24,970 nucleotides of DNA from Clostridia bacterium (GCA_900752115.1 CAADUC010000016.1:1-24970); one strand, 5' to 3'. Counted from the stretch's first letter, positions 1 to 8,234 are shown. Notes: a model not told the origin generated them from the letters alone. Translations and numbers: made by a program.

Positions 1-251
1 TGCCGATCCTCAAGCGCCTGTCTCACCTGCCGGTCATTGTCGATCCGAGCCATGCTTCCGGTATTGCCTGGCTTGTCGAGCCGCTGGCCATGGCCGCCGT
101 CGCCGCCGGAGCCGACGGTCTCATCATTGAGGTGCACAACAATCCGGCCAAGGCCCTCTCCGACGGTGCGCAGTCGCTCACGCCGGACCAGTTCGACCGC
201 GTGGCCAAGCGCGTCTTTTCCGCCGCGAAGGTTCTGCGCGCGGAGGATTGA
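1..251 (+). CDS. aroF: 3-deoxy-7-phosphoheptulonate (DAHP) synthase, C-terminal part
   Basis: This is the last 82 codons of a gene that begins before the window; the reading frame runs from base 3 to the TGA at 249-251. The enzyme joins phosphoenolpyruvate and erythrose 4-phosphate, the first step of the shikimate pathway, in the cytosol. The visible part has the C-terminal barrel signatures of the B. subtilis-type family: VIVDPSHASG followed by GADGLIIEVHNNPAKALSDG and QSLTPDQF. These carry the conserved DPSH and EVH metal and substrate residues. The stop lies 3 bases before the tyrA start, so the two genes are co-transcribed. Any N-terminal regulatory domain lies outside the window, so feedback control cannot be judged. 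Confidence 0.93.
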   Translation, partial: PILKRLSHLPVIVDPSHASGIAWLVEPLAMAAVAAGADGLIIEVHNNPAKALSDGAQSLTPDQFDRVAKRVFSAAKVLRAED

Positions 252-254
252 GCC

Positions 255-1103
255 ATGCGCGAGGATCTTTCCCTGCGCGTCGGCGTCGTAGGCCTCGGAC
301 TCATCGGCGGGTCGATGGCGAAGGCGTTTCATGAATACACCAACTGCTCTGTACTCGGCTACGACAGCAATCCTACCGTACTCGAAGCGGCGGAAGCCTG
401 CGGGGCGATCGACCGTGCGGGCGGCTGGGAAGATCTTACCCGGCTGGACCTGCTGATTTTGGCCATCTATCCGCAGGCCGCCGTCGATTTTATCCGGGAG
501 CATGGGACGCAGATCCCGCGTTCCTGCCTTGTGACGGACACCTGCGGCATCAAAACGCAGGTCTGCGCCGAGCTTTCCGCCCTGGCAAAGGAGTTTGGTT
601 TCCGCTTTGTGGGCAGTCACCCGATGGCAGGACGCGAAAAGGTTGGCTTTGCGGCCAGTGAAGCGTCTCTCTTCCGGGGCGCCAGCTACCTCATCACGCC
701 CTGCGGCGCGTCGGACGAGGACGTTGTCCTCCTCGAACGAACGGCGGAAGCCCTCGGCTTCGGGCGGTGCGTCGTCACGACGCCGGAAAAGCACGACCGC
801 ATGATTGCCTTCACAAGCCAGGTTCCTCACGCGCTGGCCTGCGCTTACGTGCTCAGTCCCCAGTGTCCCGACCATAAAGGCTTTTCCGCGGGCAGTTACC
901 GCGACGTCTCCCGCGTGGCGAATATCAACGAGACGCTGTGGACGGAGCTGTTTCTGAGCAATGCCGGGCCGCTGACCGCGGAGCTCGACACACTGATTGA
1001 AAATCTCTCCGCCGTACGCGACGCGATCCATGACGGAGACGCACAGCGCCTCTCCTCCCTGCTGCGGCAGGGACGGCTCGTGAAGGAGTCGCTTGGAGAA
1101 TGA
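255..1103 (+). CDS. tyrA: prephenate dehydrogenase
   Basis: A 282-residue NAD(P)-dependent dehydrogenase that converts prephenate to 4-hydroxyphenylpyruvate for tyrosine. The N-terminal Rossmann motif GLGLIGGSMAKAF is near residue 13. The family signatures SHPMAGREKVGF and TSQVPHALA follow. The protein ends without a recognisable ACT domain, which fits the short monofunctional form. ATG 255 is supported by a GGAGG box at 243-247. The gene sits directly behind aroF, as in many clostridial aromatic operons. Its last bases may overlap a small ORF described separately. Confidence 0.94.
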   Translation: MREDLSLRVGVVGLGLIGGSMAKAFHEYTNCSVLGYDSNPTVLEAAEACGAIDRAGGWEDLTRLDLLILAIYPQAAVDFIREHGTQIPRSCLVTDTCGIKTQVCAELSALAKEFGFRFVGSHPMAGREKVGFAASEASLFRGASYLITPCGASDEDVVLLERTAEALGFGRCVVTTPEKHDRMIAFTSQVPHALACAYVLSPQCPDHKGFSAGSYRDVSRVANINETLWTELFLSNAGPLTAELDTLIENLSAVRDAIHDGDAQRLSSLLRQGRLVKESLGE

Positions 1104-1266
1104 CGGCGGTTCCCCCGTTCAGCGTCCCGGCGGAGCGGATTTTTCCCCGCTGGAACACGTCGGAGAGTCCCTTCGCGCTGTTCTCTCCGGCAGCATTCCC
1201 CCAAATTTTGATCTCACCGGAAAGGAGCTCCGCGCGGGCATACGGCCTGCCGCGGAAACAGAATGA
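1093..1266 (+). CDS. possible small protein between tyrA and aroB (57 residues, unrecognised)
   Basis: The 159 bases between tyrA and aroB are open in one frame. It can start at TTG 1093, inside the end of tyrA, behind AAGGAG at 1083-1088. It ends at TGA 1264-1266, which overlaps the aroB ATG as ATGA. The translation begins LENDGGSPVQRP and ends ELRAGIRPAAETE. Seen directly: both junctions have the overlap geometry used elsewhere in this operon (aroB-aroA is also ATGA), and aroB has no strong Shine-Dalgarno just before its ATG, so coupling from this ORF would help translate it. I do not recognise the sequence. It lacks membrane segments and cysteines. It could be a chance open frame in GC-rich DNA, a remnant of a longer gene, or a real small protein. 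Confidence 0.38.
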   Translation: MENDGGSPVQRPGGADFSPLEHVGESLRAVLSGSIPPNFDLTGKELRAGIRPAAETE

Positions 1267-2345
1267 CCATGCAGCTGACTGTGAATACCACCAAACCGTA
1301 CGACATTTTCATTGAGCATGGCTGCCTTGACACGCTCGGCGAGCGCTGTACCGCCCTGTTCCCCGCGGGAGCCAAGGCCGCCGTCATCAGCGACAGCAAC
1401 GTCTTTCCTCTCTACGGAGAGCGTGCGTGTGATTCTCTGCGCCGGGCAGGCTTCTCGCCTTCGCACTTTGTCTTCCCTGCCGGGGAAGCAAGCAAGCAGC
1501 TTTCCACCGTCGGCGAAATGCTCGGCTTTCTGGCGGAGCAGGGCCTCACGCGCAGCGACTTTCTCGTCGCGCTCGGCGGCGGCGTAACCGGCGACATGGC
1601 GGGCTTTGCCGCCGCATGCTATCTGCGGGGCGTATCCTTCGTACAGGTTCCCACCTCGCTGCTCGCACAGGTGGACTCCTCTGTGGGCGGAAAAACAGCC
1701 GTCGACCTGCCGCAGGGCAAAAACCTCGCCGGGGCCTTCCACCAGCCTGCCCTTGTGCTCATCGACCCCGACACGCTCGACACGCTGCCGCCCCTCTTCT
1801 TTGCCGACGGCATGGGCGAGGTGATCAAATACGGATGCATCCGCAGCCGCTCGCTCTTTGAAACGCTGCGCGACGCCGACAGCCTCTCGCCGCTTATGGA
1901 ATCCATTTTATATGATTGCGTGGATTGCAAGCGCGTCATCGTTGAGCACGACGAGTTTGACACAGGCGAGCGCATGGTGCTCAACTTCGGCCACACGCTC
2001 GGTCATGGGCTTGAGAAGGCGCACGGCTACACAGGGCTTACGCACGGAGCCGCCGTCGGAATCGGCATGGTGCTGATCGCCCGCCTCGGGGAGCATATGG
2101 GATTGACCAAGGCCGGGACGGCGGAGCAGATCGCCGCCGTGCTTCAAAAATACCATCTTCCCGTCTCCGACAACGCTTCTCTCGACGAGGTGATCCGCGC
2201 CACCGCTCTCGACAAGAAGGGACTCGGCGGCGATCTGCGGATTGTTCTGCTGCGCTCGATCGGGGAGAGCTTCGTCCACCGCCTGCCGCGCGCGGAGTTC
2301 GCCGCCCTTTGCCGTGCCTCTCTTGCGCCGGAGGAAACAAGATGA
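1263..2345 (+). CDS. aroB: 3-dehydroquinate synthase
   Basis: A 360-residue protein of normal family length that cyclises DAHP to 3-dehydroquinate using NAD+ and a divalent metal. Visible signatures are ALGGGVTGDMAGFAAA (dinucleotide binding), VPTSLLAQVDSSVGGKTAVD, the catalytic region GMGEVIKYG, and FGHTLGHGLE with metal-binding histidines. ATG 1263 is followed by a second ATG at 1269; either could be used. No good ribosome binding site lies immediately upstream, and the nearest AAAGGAG is about 40 bases away, which suggests translational coupling. The stop overlaps the aroA start by 4 bases. Confidence 0.95.
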   Translation: MTMQLTVNTTKPYDIFIEHGCLDTLGERCTALFPAGAKAAVISDSNVFPLYGERACDSLRRAGFSPSHFVFPAGEASKQLSTVGEMLGFLAEQGLTRSDFLVALGGGVTGDMAGFAAACYLRGVSFVQVPTSLLAQVDSSVGGKTAVDLPQGKNLAGAFHQPALVLIDPDTLDTLPPLFFADGMGEVIKYGCIRSRSLFETLRDADSLSPLMESILYDCVDCKRVIVEHDEFDTGERMVLNFGHTLGHGLEKAHGYTGLTHGAAVGIGMVLIARLGEHMGLTKAGTAEQIAAVLQKYHLPVSDNASLDEVIRATALDKKGLGGDLRIVLLRSIGESFVHRLPRAEFAALCRASLAPEETR

Positions 2346-3652
2346 GCGCGCCGGAACTCGGCTGTGTGACGCTGGAGCCGGGCAGGCTGCAGGGCCGCGT
2401 CAGCGCCCCGCCTTCGAAGAGCGCCGCCCACCGCGCGATTCTCTGCGCCGCCCTGGCGGCCCTCACCTCCCCCGGCGAGGGGGAAAGCATTCTCTCCCCC
2501 CTGGACCTCTCGGACGACATCCGTGCAACGCTCGGGGCTGTGCGCGCTCTCGGCGTGCGGGCTGCGCTCGAAAACAGTGTATGCACGGTGTCCGCCGGGG
2601 AGCGCGAACCGGGAACCGTCTCCCTTGACTGCGGGGAAAGCGGCTCGACGCTGCGCTTCCTGATTCCGATCGCCGCCGCCCTCGGCGTCTCCGCCGTCTT
2701 CACGGGCCATGGACGGCTTCCCTCGAGGCCCATTGGCCTCTATGCGGAGCTGCTGCCGCAGCACGGCGTTTCCTGCCGCACGCAGGGCGGGCTTCCGTTC
2801 GCCATTGAAGGACGGCTGACGCCGGGGTATTTTCCGGTGCCGGGCAACGTCAGCTCGCAGTTCATCACCGGACTTCTGCTTGCCCTGCCGCTGCTCGCGG
2901 GCGACAGCGAGATTATACTGACAACGCCGCTCGAAAGCGCTGCTTACGTGGAGATGACGGTGCAGGCTATGACGGACTTCGGCGTTACCGTCGAGCGGAC
3001 AAAGGGAGGCTGGCGCGTCCCGGGCGGACAGCGCTACCGGCCCCGCCGCCACACGGTGGAGGGCGACTGGTCGCAGGCGGCCTTTTTCCTCGCGGCGGGC
3101 GCGCTCGGCGGCGACGTAACCGTGACCGGCCTGCGGCCCGACTCGCTGCAGGGAGACAAGGCCATCGCCGCGCTTCTCGCGCAGGGCGGGGCGCGCCTTT
3201 CCTGGGAGGACGGGGCGCTGCGCTGCACCGCCGGTTCCTGGCGCGGCGTCGAAATTGACGCCGCGCAAATCCCCGATCTTGTACCAATCCTCGCCGCCGC
3301 GTTCTCCCTCGCGAAGGGAACGACCGTAATTTCGCACGCGGAGCGGCTGCGCATCAAGGAAAGCGACCGTCTCGCCGCGATGGCGCAGGGGCTCTCCGCT
3401 CTCGGTGCGCATGTGCGTGAAACGGCGGACGGCCTCGTCCTCGAGGGTGTGGAAACGCTCTCGGGCGGAAGAGCCGAAGGGGCAAACGATCACCGCGTGG
3501 TGATGGCGCTCTCCGTCGCCGCTCTGCGCGCTGAGGGTCCGTGCACCGTAACAGACGCCGGGAGCATCCGCAAAAGCTATCCCGGATTTTTCAACGACTA
3601 TCAAGCATTGGGAGGTTTTGCACATGGCAGCTTCATCCGTCTGGGGGAATAA
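2342..3652 (+). CDS. aroA: 3-phosphoshikimate 1-carboxyvinyltransferase (EPSP synthase)
   Basis: A 436-residue enzyme that transfers enolpyruvate from PEP to shikimate 3-phosphate. ATG 2342 is chosen because it sits behind CGGAGGAAACA and overlaps the aroB stop; the frame is open further upstream but without a better site. Signatures in order are SAPPSKSAAHRA with the substrate-binding Lys near residue 26, CGESGSTLRFL (the PEP-loop region, glycine kept), NVSSQFITGLLLALP, and RIKESDRLAAM. The end is DHRVVMAL and IRKSYPGFF. In the PEP loop a Phe stands where E. coli has Pro101. Glyphosate response cannot be predicted from that alone. Confidence 0.95.
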   Translation: MSAPELGCVTLEPGRLQGRVSAPPSKSAAHRAILCAALAALTSPGEGESILSPLDLSDDIRATLGAVRALGVRAALENSVCTVSAGEREPGTVSLDCGESGSTLRFLIPIAAALGVSAVFTGHGRLPSRPIGLYAELLPQHGVSCRTQGGLPFAIEGRLTPGYFPVPGNVSSQFITGLLLALPLLAGDSEIILTTPLESAAYVEMTVQAMTDFGVTVERTKGGWRVPGGQRYRPRRHTVEGDWSQAAFFLAAGALGGDVTVTGLRPDSLQGDKAIAALLAQGGARLSWEDGALRCTAGSWRGVEIDAAQIPDLVPILAAAFSLAKGTTVISHAERLRIKESDRLAAMAQGLSALGAHVRETADGLVLEGVETLSGGRAEGANDHRVVMALSVAALRAEGPCTVTDAGSIRKSYPGFFNDYQALGGFAHGSFIRLGE

Positions 3653-4727
3653 TCTGAGAATCTCGATCTTCGGCGAGAGCCACGGCCCCGCCGTCGGCGT
3701 TGTGATCGACGGCCTGCCCGCCGGGGAAGAGATTGACAGGGACGCGCTTCTTCTGCAGATGTCCCGCCGTGCGCCGGGCCGCGACAAGAGCTCGACGCCG
3801 CGCAAGGAAGCCGACGAGCCGGAGATTCTCAGCGGCATGCTCGAGGGCCGCACAACAGGCGCGCCGCTGTGCGTCGTGATCCGCAACACCAACACGCGCT
3901 CCGGCGACTACGCAAACCTCATGCAGGCCCCCCGGCCCGGCCACTCCGACTATGCAGCCTATGTCAAGTACCATGGCTGCAACGATGTGCGCGGCGGCGG
4001 CCATTTCTCCGGCCGGCTCACGTCCTGCCTGTGCGCGGCGGGCGCCATCTGCCGCCAGATCCTCGAGCGCCGCGGCATTCTGATCGGAAGTCATGTGCTG
4101 TCCGTCGGGGCGGAACGCGACCTGCCTCTCCCGTCTGTGGAAATCCCGGATAAGCTGCTGCGCCGCCTTTCGGAAACGTACTTTCCCACCATCGGCGAGG
4201 GCGTGGAGGAAAAAATGCGCGCTGTCATTGAGGAGGCCCGTATGGCGCGCGACAGTGTCGGCGGTGTGGTCGAGTGCGCCGTCACCGGCCTGCCCGCCGG
4301 TCTCGGCGGCCCGCTTTTCGGCGGCGTCGAGTCGCTCTTCTCGTCGATCCTCTTCGGCATTCCCGCCGTCAAGGGCGTGGAGTTCGGCGAGGGCTTCGGC
4401 GCGGCGGCTCTGCGCGGAAGCCAGAACAACGACCCGTTTACCGTCGCACAGGGCGGCGCAGTCCGCACGACCACAAACCATGCCGGCGGTATTCTCGGCG
4501 GCATCACCTCCGGTATGCCGCTTGTCTTCCGCATCGCCGTCAAACCGACCGCATCCATTTCCCAGCCCCAGCAGAGTGTTGACCTTGCGGAGCGCCATGT
4601 GACGGAGCTCGAGGTACACGGCAGGCACGATCCGTGCATTGTCCCGCGTGCCGCACCCGTAGCGGAGAGCGCCGCTGCCGTGGCCACACTGGAGCTGCTT
4701 CTGCAAAACGGCGCGCTGCGCCCCTGA
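3624..4727 (+). CDS. aroC: chorismate synthase
   Basis: A 367-residue FMN-dependent lyase that removes phosphate from EPSP to make chorismate. The N-terminus has GESHGPAVGVVIDGLPAG, with the conserved His. Next are SRRAPGRDKSSTPRKE, the NTNTRSGDY region, and RPGHSDYAAYVKY. GGGHFSGR follows, and SQNNDPF and GGITSGMP are the later family signatures. ATG 3624 is preferred over the TTG two codons earlier because GGAGG at 3611-3615 is then 8 bases away. The first 29 bases overlap the end of aroA in another frame. A hairpin follows the stop, but pheA continues the pathway on the same strand. Confidence 0.96.
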   Translation: MAASSVWGNNLRISIFGESHGPAVGVVIDGLPAGEEIDRDALLLQMSRRAPGRDKSSTPRKEADEPEILSGMLEGRTTGAPLCVVIRNTNTRSGDYANLMQAPRPGHSDYAAYVKYHGCNDVRGGGHFSGRLTSCLCAAGAICRQILERRGILIGSHVLSVGAERDLPLPSVEIPDKLLRRLSETYFPTIGEGVEEKMRAVIEEARMARDSVGGVVECAVTGLPAGLGGPLFGGVESLFSSILFGIPAVKGVEFGEGFGAAALRGSQNNDPFTVAQGGAVRTTTNHAGGILGGITSGMPLVFRIAVKPTASISQPQQSVDLAERHVTELEVHGRHDPCIVPRAAPVAESAAAVATLELLLQNGALRP

Positions 4728-4740
4728 ACCAGCAATCGTC

Positions 4741-4772
4741 ACGCCCGGCAGAGCCCGTCTCCTGCCGGGCGT
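4741..4772 (+). terminator. GC-rich hairpin after aroC, possible weak terminator or processing site
   Basis: ACGCCCGGCAG pairs perfectly with CTGCCGGGCGT around a 10-base loop. The downstream T run is only GTTTGCC, so full termination is doubtful; partial termination or mRNA stabilisation between aroC and pheA is possible. Confidence 0.45.
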
Positions 4773-4970
4773 TTGCCGTGCTCTGTTTCCCGCCCCGAAA
4801 GCCGCCCGAAAGCCGCTCGGAAAGTGAACCGCCGGCCTGCCGCAGGCAGCTTGGGTAAACAAAGGGTTCCTCCCCGCGAAAGCCGGGGAAGAAAGACCGC
4901 TCCCGCGCGCCGCGCAGCCGGGCACAGCCCGCGGCGGCGCAGAAATTCGATACAGAGAGGAAGCGCAACC
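4773..4970 (+). other. aroC-pheA intergenic stretch, no gene supported
   Basis: Together with the hairpin before it, this forms a 243-base gap. It is open in the pheA frame, but the translation is dominated by Arg, Pro and Ala, as expected for non-coding GC-rich DNA, and no ribosome binding site supports an earlier start. It holds a short palindrome GCCTGCCGCAGGC and no clear promoter. A 5' untranslated or regulatory role for pheA is possible but not shown. Confidence 0.5.
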
Positions 4971-6080
4971 ATGACGCTTGAAGAAATCCGCAAGAACATA
5001 GACGCGATTGACTCCCAGCTGCTGCCGCTGTTCGCGGCACGGATGGACTGCGCCCGCGAGGTCGCCGCCGTCAAAAAGGAGGCGGGCCTGCCGGTGCTCA
5101 ACGCCGAACGAGAAAAAGCGATCCTTGACCGCGTGCAGGAACGCGCCGGGGAATACGGCGGCGCGGCCCGTGTGCTCTATTCCACGCTGATGGAGGTCAG
5201 CCGCGGTCTGCAGCATACCCTGCTGGACTCGGGCGCTCCGCTGCGCGAACTTGTGTCCAAAGCCGCTCTGCCGCCGGAAAAGGCGCAGCAGATTGCAACC
5301 TTCGGCAGGCCTGGATCGTTCTCCCACGCCGCGGCGCACACCCTCTTCCCTGACTGCACCCCTGTCACCTTCAACTCCTTCGCCGAAATCTTCCACGCGG
5401 TCGAGGCCGGAGACGCGGAGTTCGGTGTGCTTCCGGTCGAGAATTCCTCCGCCGGGTCCGTCGGCGAGGTCTACGATCTCATCCTGCGCTACCGCTTCTA
5501 CATCGTCGGCGCGGCAACGCTCGGCGTTCACCATTGTCTGGCCGCCCTCCCGGGCGCAAAACCCGTGCGCGTTTATTCCCACCCACAGGCACTCTCCCAG
5601 TGTTCTCAGAAGATTGCCGCTCTCGGTCTTCAGCCCATTCCGTGCGAGACCACCTCAGAAGCAGCCTTCACGGCTGCGAAGGAACCTGACGCCGCCGCCA
5701 TCTGCTCCGAGGAGGCTGCCGCCTCCGCAGGCCTTGAAATTCTCGAGCGCGGCGTTCAGAATACGGAGAACAACTGCACACGGTTTATCGTGATCAGCCG
5801 TACGCTTTTCCTGCCCGCGGACGCAAATAAGATTAGTCTGTGCTTCTCCCTGCCCCATCAGACCGGTTCACTGCACGGCGTGCTTTCGCGATTTGCGCAG
5901 GCGGGACTAAATCTTACGAAAATCGAAAGTCGTCCGATTCTCGGCCGGAAATTTGAGTACGATTTCTACCTTGACTTCACCGGTTCTGTCCGGGATCCCG
6001 GAACTTTGGATCTTCTTGCCTCTCTTTCTGTGGAATTACCTCGTTTTTCTTTCCTCGGGAACTATACAGAACGGGAATAA
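4971..6080 (+). CDS. pheA: bifunctional chorismate mutase / prephenate dehydratase (P-protein)
   Basis: A 369-residue fusion that converts chorismate to prephenate and then phenylpyruvate. Residues 1-90 are an AroQ-type helical chorismate mutase (EIRKNIDAIDSQLLPLFAARM, with AREVAAVKK). Residues about 105-285 are the dehydratase, with FGRPGSFSHAAA, GVLPVENSSAGSV and the NNCTRF catalytic motif. The last 80 residues are an ACT domain with GSLHGVLSRFAQAGLNLTKI followed by ESRP, the known phenylalanine-binding signature, so feedback inhibition by phenylalanine is expected. ATG 4971 follows GAGAGGAAGCGCAACC. A promoter for the next gene overlaps its 3' end. Confidence 0.95.
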   Translation: MTLEEIRKNIDAIDSQLLPLFAARMDCAREVAAVKKEAGLPVLNAEREKAILDRVQERAGEYGGAARVLYSTLMEVSRGLQHTLLDSGAPLRELVSKAALPPEKAQQIATFGRPGSFSHAAAHTLFPDCTPVTFNSFAEIFHAVEAGDAEFGVLPVENSSAGSVGEVYDLILRYRFYIVGAATLGVHHCLAALPGAKPVRVYSHPQALSQCSQKIAALGLQPIPCETTSEAAFTAAKEPDAAAICSEEAAASAGLEILERGVQNTENNCTRFIVISRTLFLPADANKISLCFSLPHQTGSLHGVLSRFAQAGLNLTKIESRPILGRKFEYDFYLDFTGSVRDPGTLDLLASLSVELPRFSFLGNYTERE

Positions 6081-6091
6081 TATGTTATAAT
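6063..6091 (+). promoter_or_regulatory. sigma-A-type promoter for the glycerol-1-phosphate dehydrogenase gene
   Basis: TATACA, 17 bases, then a perfect TATAAT at 6086-6091. The -35 box matches 4 of 6 consensus bases. It overlaps the last codons of pheA and lies about 70 bases before the next start codon. Confidence 0.65.
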
Positions 6092-6100
6092 CAAAAGCAG

Positions 6101-6125
6101 AAATGAAACAGCTGTGATTTCATTT
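6101..6125. promoter_or_regulatory. operator-like inverted repeat
   Basis: AAATGAAA (6101-6108) and TTTCATTT (6118-6125) are perfect 8-base inverted arms around CAGCTGTGA, which itself contains the palindrome CAGCTG. It begins about 10 bases after the TATAAT, at the expected transcription start, a usual place for a repressor site. The regulator is unknown. Confidence 0.5.
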
Positions 6126-6163
6126 TCCCGTAACTCGAAAGTTTTAGATGAGGAGTGTGCATT

Positions 6164-7450
6164 ATGAAAATCGATGTGAGCGAGTTTGCCAAACCGTGTG
6201 CGTGCGGACACGCGCATGCCATTTCCGTAAGAGACATCTTTGTGGAAGCAGGCGCAATCCGCCGTCTTCCGTCCCTTCTGACGCAGTACGCCTACACGTC
6301 TCCCGTCATTCTCTGTGATGACAATACCTTTGAGGCCGCCGGACGCGCGGTGCGCGAGCTTCTTCCGGACAGCGGGCTGATTGTCCTGAATCCGGAGAAC
6401 CTGCATGCCAACGAGCGCGCCGTCGCGATGGCGGAAGAGCAGCTTGACGCCCTGGCGCATTCCCCTGACGTCCTCCTGGCCGTCGGTTCCGGCACCATTC
6501 ACGACACCACGCGCTACATCGCTCACAAACGTTCCCTGCCGTTCATCTCCGTCCCGACGGCGGCAAGCGTGGACGGCTTTGTCTCCACCGTGGCAGCCAT
6601 GACGTGGAACGGCTGCAAAAAGACGTTCCCGGCTGTGGCGCCCATTCTTGTGGTGGCGGACAGCGATATTTTCTCCCGTGCTCCGCACCGTCTGAATGCC
6701 TCCGGTTTCTCCGATCTGCTCGGCAAATATACGGCGCTGGCCGACTGGAAGATTTCGCATGCCGTCACGGGCGAATACATCTGCGATCGTGTCTGCGAGC
6801 TGGAATATGATGCGCTGAAGGTTGTCTGTGAGCGCCTTGACGCGATCCGCGCCGGCGGACAGGAGGCCTGCGAGCAGCTGATGTACGCGCTGCTTCTGTC
6901 CGGTCTTGCCATGCAGATGGTCGGCAATTCCCGTCCCGCCTCCGGCGCGGAGCACCACATGTCCCATCTGTGGGAGATGGAGGTCATCAACGATCACGTC
7001 GACTACTATCACGGTGAGAAGGTTTCCGTGGGCCTTGTTCTCTCCTCCGGCATTTATCACCGCGCGGCGGAGGAAATCCGTAAGGGCGCTTTCACAATCA
7101 AGGACCACATGGATGTAGAGATGCCTCTGCTGGAAGCTTCCTTCCCCGACAAGGCCATGTTCGCCGAAATCATGGACGAAAACGAACCGAACCCGCTGGC
7201 CGCCGTGAAACCGGACGCCCTGCGCGCCGCTCTTCCCGAGATTCTGCGCTTCATCGATGAGATCCCCGCGCCGGAAAAGCTGATCGACATGCTCACGCAG
7301 GCCGGCGCCGTCAAGAGTCTTGCGGATATCGGTCTGCCTGCGTCCATGCAGGCTCCGACAGCTCACCTCTCCCCCTATGTCCGTGCGCGTCTGACCTTTA
7401 TGCGCCTGCTTAAAATGTTCACCTTTGAGCGCGATATTTTTTCCGCGTAA
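6164..7450 (+). CDS. egsA: sn-glycerol-1-phosphate dehydrogenase (AraM/EgsA family)
   Basis: A 428-residue member of the iron/zinc-dependent dehydroquinate synthase-like superfamily that reduces dihydroxyacetone phosphate to sn-glycerol 1-phosphate. Seen: the dinucleotide loop AVGSGTIHDTTRYIAH, SVPTAASVDGFVS, and metal-ligand regions in DLLGKYTALADW, SGAEHHMSHLWEM and YYHGEKVSVG. ATG 6164 is chosen over the GTG three codons upstream because GAGGAG at 6149-6154 is then correctly spaced. The gene is a single transcription unit with its own promoter, an operator-like repeat and a strong terminator. In B. subtilis AraM feeds heptaprenylglyceryl phosphate synthesis; whether the product is used that way here is unknown, as no prenyltransferase is nearby. 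Confidence 0.87.
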   Translation: MKIDVSEFAKPCACGHAHAISVRDIFVEAGAIRRLPSLLTQYAYTSPVILCDDNTFEAAGRAVRELLPDSGLIVLNPENLHANERAVAMAEEQLDALAHSPDVLLAVGSGTIHDTTRYIAHKRSLPFISVPTAASVDGFVSTVAAMTWNGCKKTFPAVAPILVVADSDIFSRAPHRLNASGFSDLLGKYTALADWKISHAVTGEYICDRVCELEYDALKVVCERLDAIRAGGQEACEQLMYALLLSGLAMQMVGNSRPASGAEHHMSHLWEMEVINDHVDYYHGEKVSVGLVLSSGIYHRAAEEIRKGAFTIKDHMDVEMPLLEASFPDKAMFAEIMDENEPNPLAAVKPDALRAALPEILRFIDEIPAPEKLIDMLTQAGAVKSLADIGLPASMQAPTAHLSPYVRARLTFMRLLKMFTFERDIFSA

Positions 7451-7483
7451 ATGTGTTTTCGATACCTGAATTTTCATTATGAG

Positions 7484-7518
7484 AAAAACGGCTCCCGCCG
7501 AAAGCGGGAGCCGTTTTT
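7484..7518. terminator. bidirectional rho-independent terminator
   Basis: AAAAACGGCTCCCGC and GCGGGAGCCGTTTTT form a perfect 15-base stem with loop CGAAA. A on one side and T on the other let it serve both the dehydrogenase gene and the convergent DUF2148 gene. Confidence 0.92.
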
Positions 7519-7587
7519 GCTTGTCCGGATTTTATCCGGATGCTGTTTTCAAATGAATTTTGGGAAAAGACGCAAGGAAACAAGCCG

Positions 7588-8127
7588 TCAGGCTTTCCGG
7601 TCGAAGAAAATGCTTTTCCCGGTGACGCTCAGAGGAATTCCATGCCAGATCACAGGGCCTTCCACGTAGCCCATCTCTTCCGCGGCCTTCCCCACGGTAT
7701 ACATGATACGGCTGTCGACACGCTCATCCGCGGCCGCGGCGGCCGCGGATCCAAGGGCGATCCCCAGGTCAATTCCATCAAAGCAGCAGCGGCCCTTGGC
7801 TTCCGCGCAGGCCGCGCAGCTCTCGAAACCGCACAGAGAACAGTACGCCAGTCCACGGCGGGCGGGATGAATTCCAATCAGAACTACGGCCGCCGCCGCA
7901 CGCAGGTTTTCCGCATCCCTGTGAAACGTGGAGGGCGCGTCGCCGAATTCGCGGGTCGCAACCTCGTGCATCTTATCAGCCAGCGCATCCTTATCGGCTC
8001 CGGTCAGGACCAGCGTCTCGATATGATCGAGCCCCTTTGCCTTCGGCGCGGTACGCGCTGCAGCACACATTTTCGCCGCCGTGGCGAGAACAGCCTGCTC
8101 TTTCATCTGTTGTGCATCGTATTTCAT
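7588..8127 (-). CDS. DUF2148 ferredoxin-domain protein
   Basis: A 179-residue protein of the DUF2148 family, found mainly in anaerobes. The middle has a cluster of cysteines (YCSLCGFESCAACAEAKGRC, then C) suited to an iron-sulfur centre. The family signature GIDLGIALGSAAAAAADERV and GKAAEEMGYVEG follow. The start MKYDAQQMKEQA is chosen because GGGAGG lies 8 bases before it; an open frame extends 29 codons further but those codons look unrelated. The function of the family is not established; a redox role is inferred only from the cysteines. A hairpin at 8195-8234 lies in its presumed 5' leader. Confidence 0.8.
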   Translation of the reverse strand: MKYDAQQMKEQAVLATAAKMCAAARTAPKAKGLDHIETLVLTGADKDALADKMHEVATREFGDAPSTFHRDAENLRAAAAVVLIGIHPARRGLAYCSLCGFESCAACAEAKGRCCFDGIDLGIALGSAAAAAADERVDSRIMYTVGKAAEEMGYVEGPVIWHGIPLSVTGKSIFFDRKA

Positions 8128-8194
8128 CCTCATTGCCTCCCATTTCCTTTTCATACGGACGACTTCCGTTCGTCCACCCGCCGATTCGACAACA

Positions 8195-8234
8195 GCGGTA
8201 CAGTTTCTCTTCACTCAGGAGAAAACCGTACCGC
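8195..8234. other. long imperfect hairpin between the HAD and DUF2148 genes
   Basis: GCGGTACAGTTTCTC pairs with GAGAAAACCGTACCGC, with one mismatch and one bulge, around a 9-base loop. No T run follows on either strand, so it is more likely an mRNA leader or processing structure than a strong terminator. The rest of the 8128-8347 gap shows only a poor promoter candidate. Confidence 0.5.

Noticed and set aside
4773..4970. N-terminal extension of pheA
   Set aside because: The frame is open but the residues are Arg/Pro-rich and unlike the family; ATG 4971 has a good ribosome binding site and starts the chorismate mutase domain properly.
2144..5582. Very long open frames on the minus strand opposite aroB, aroA, aroC and pheA
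   Set aside because: They lie opposite well-recognised genes, lack ribosome binding sites and family motifs, and are Arg-rich, as expected in antisense frames of GC-rich genes.
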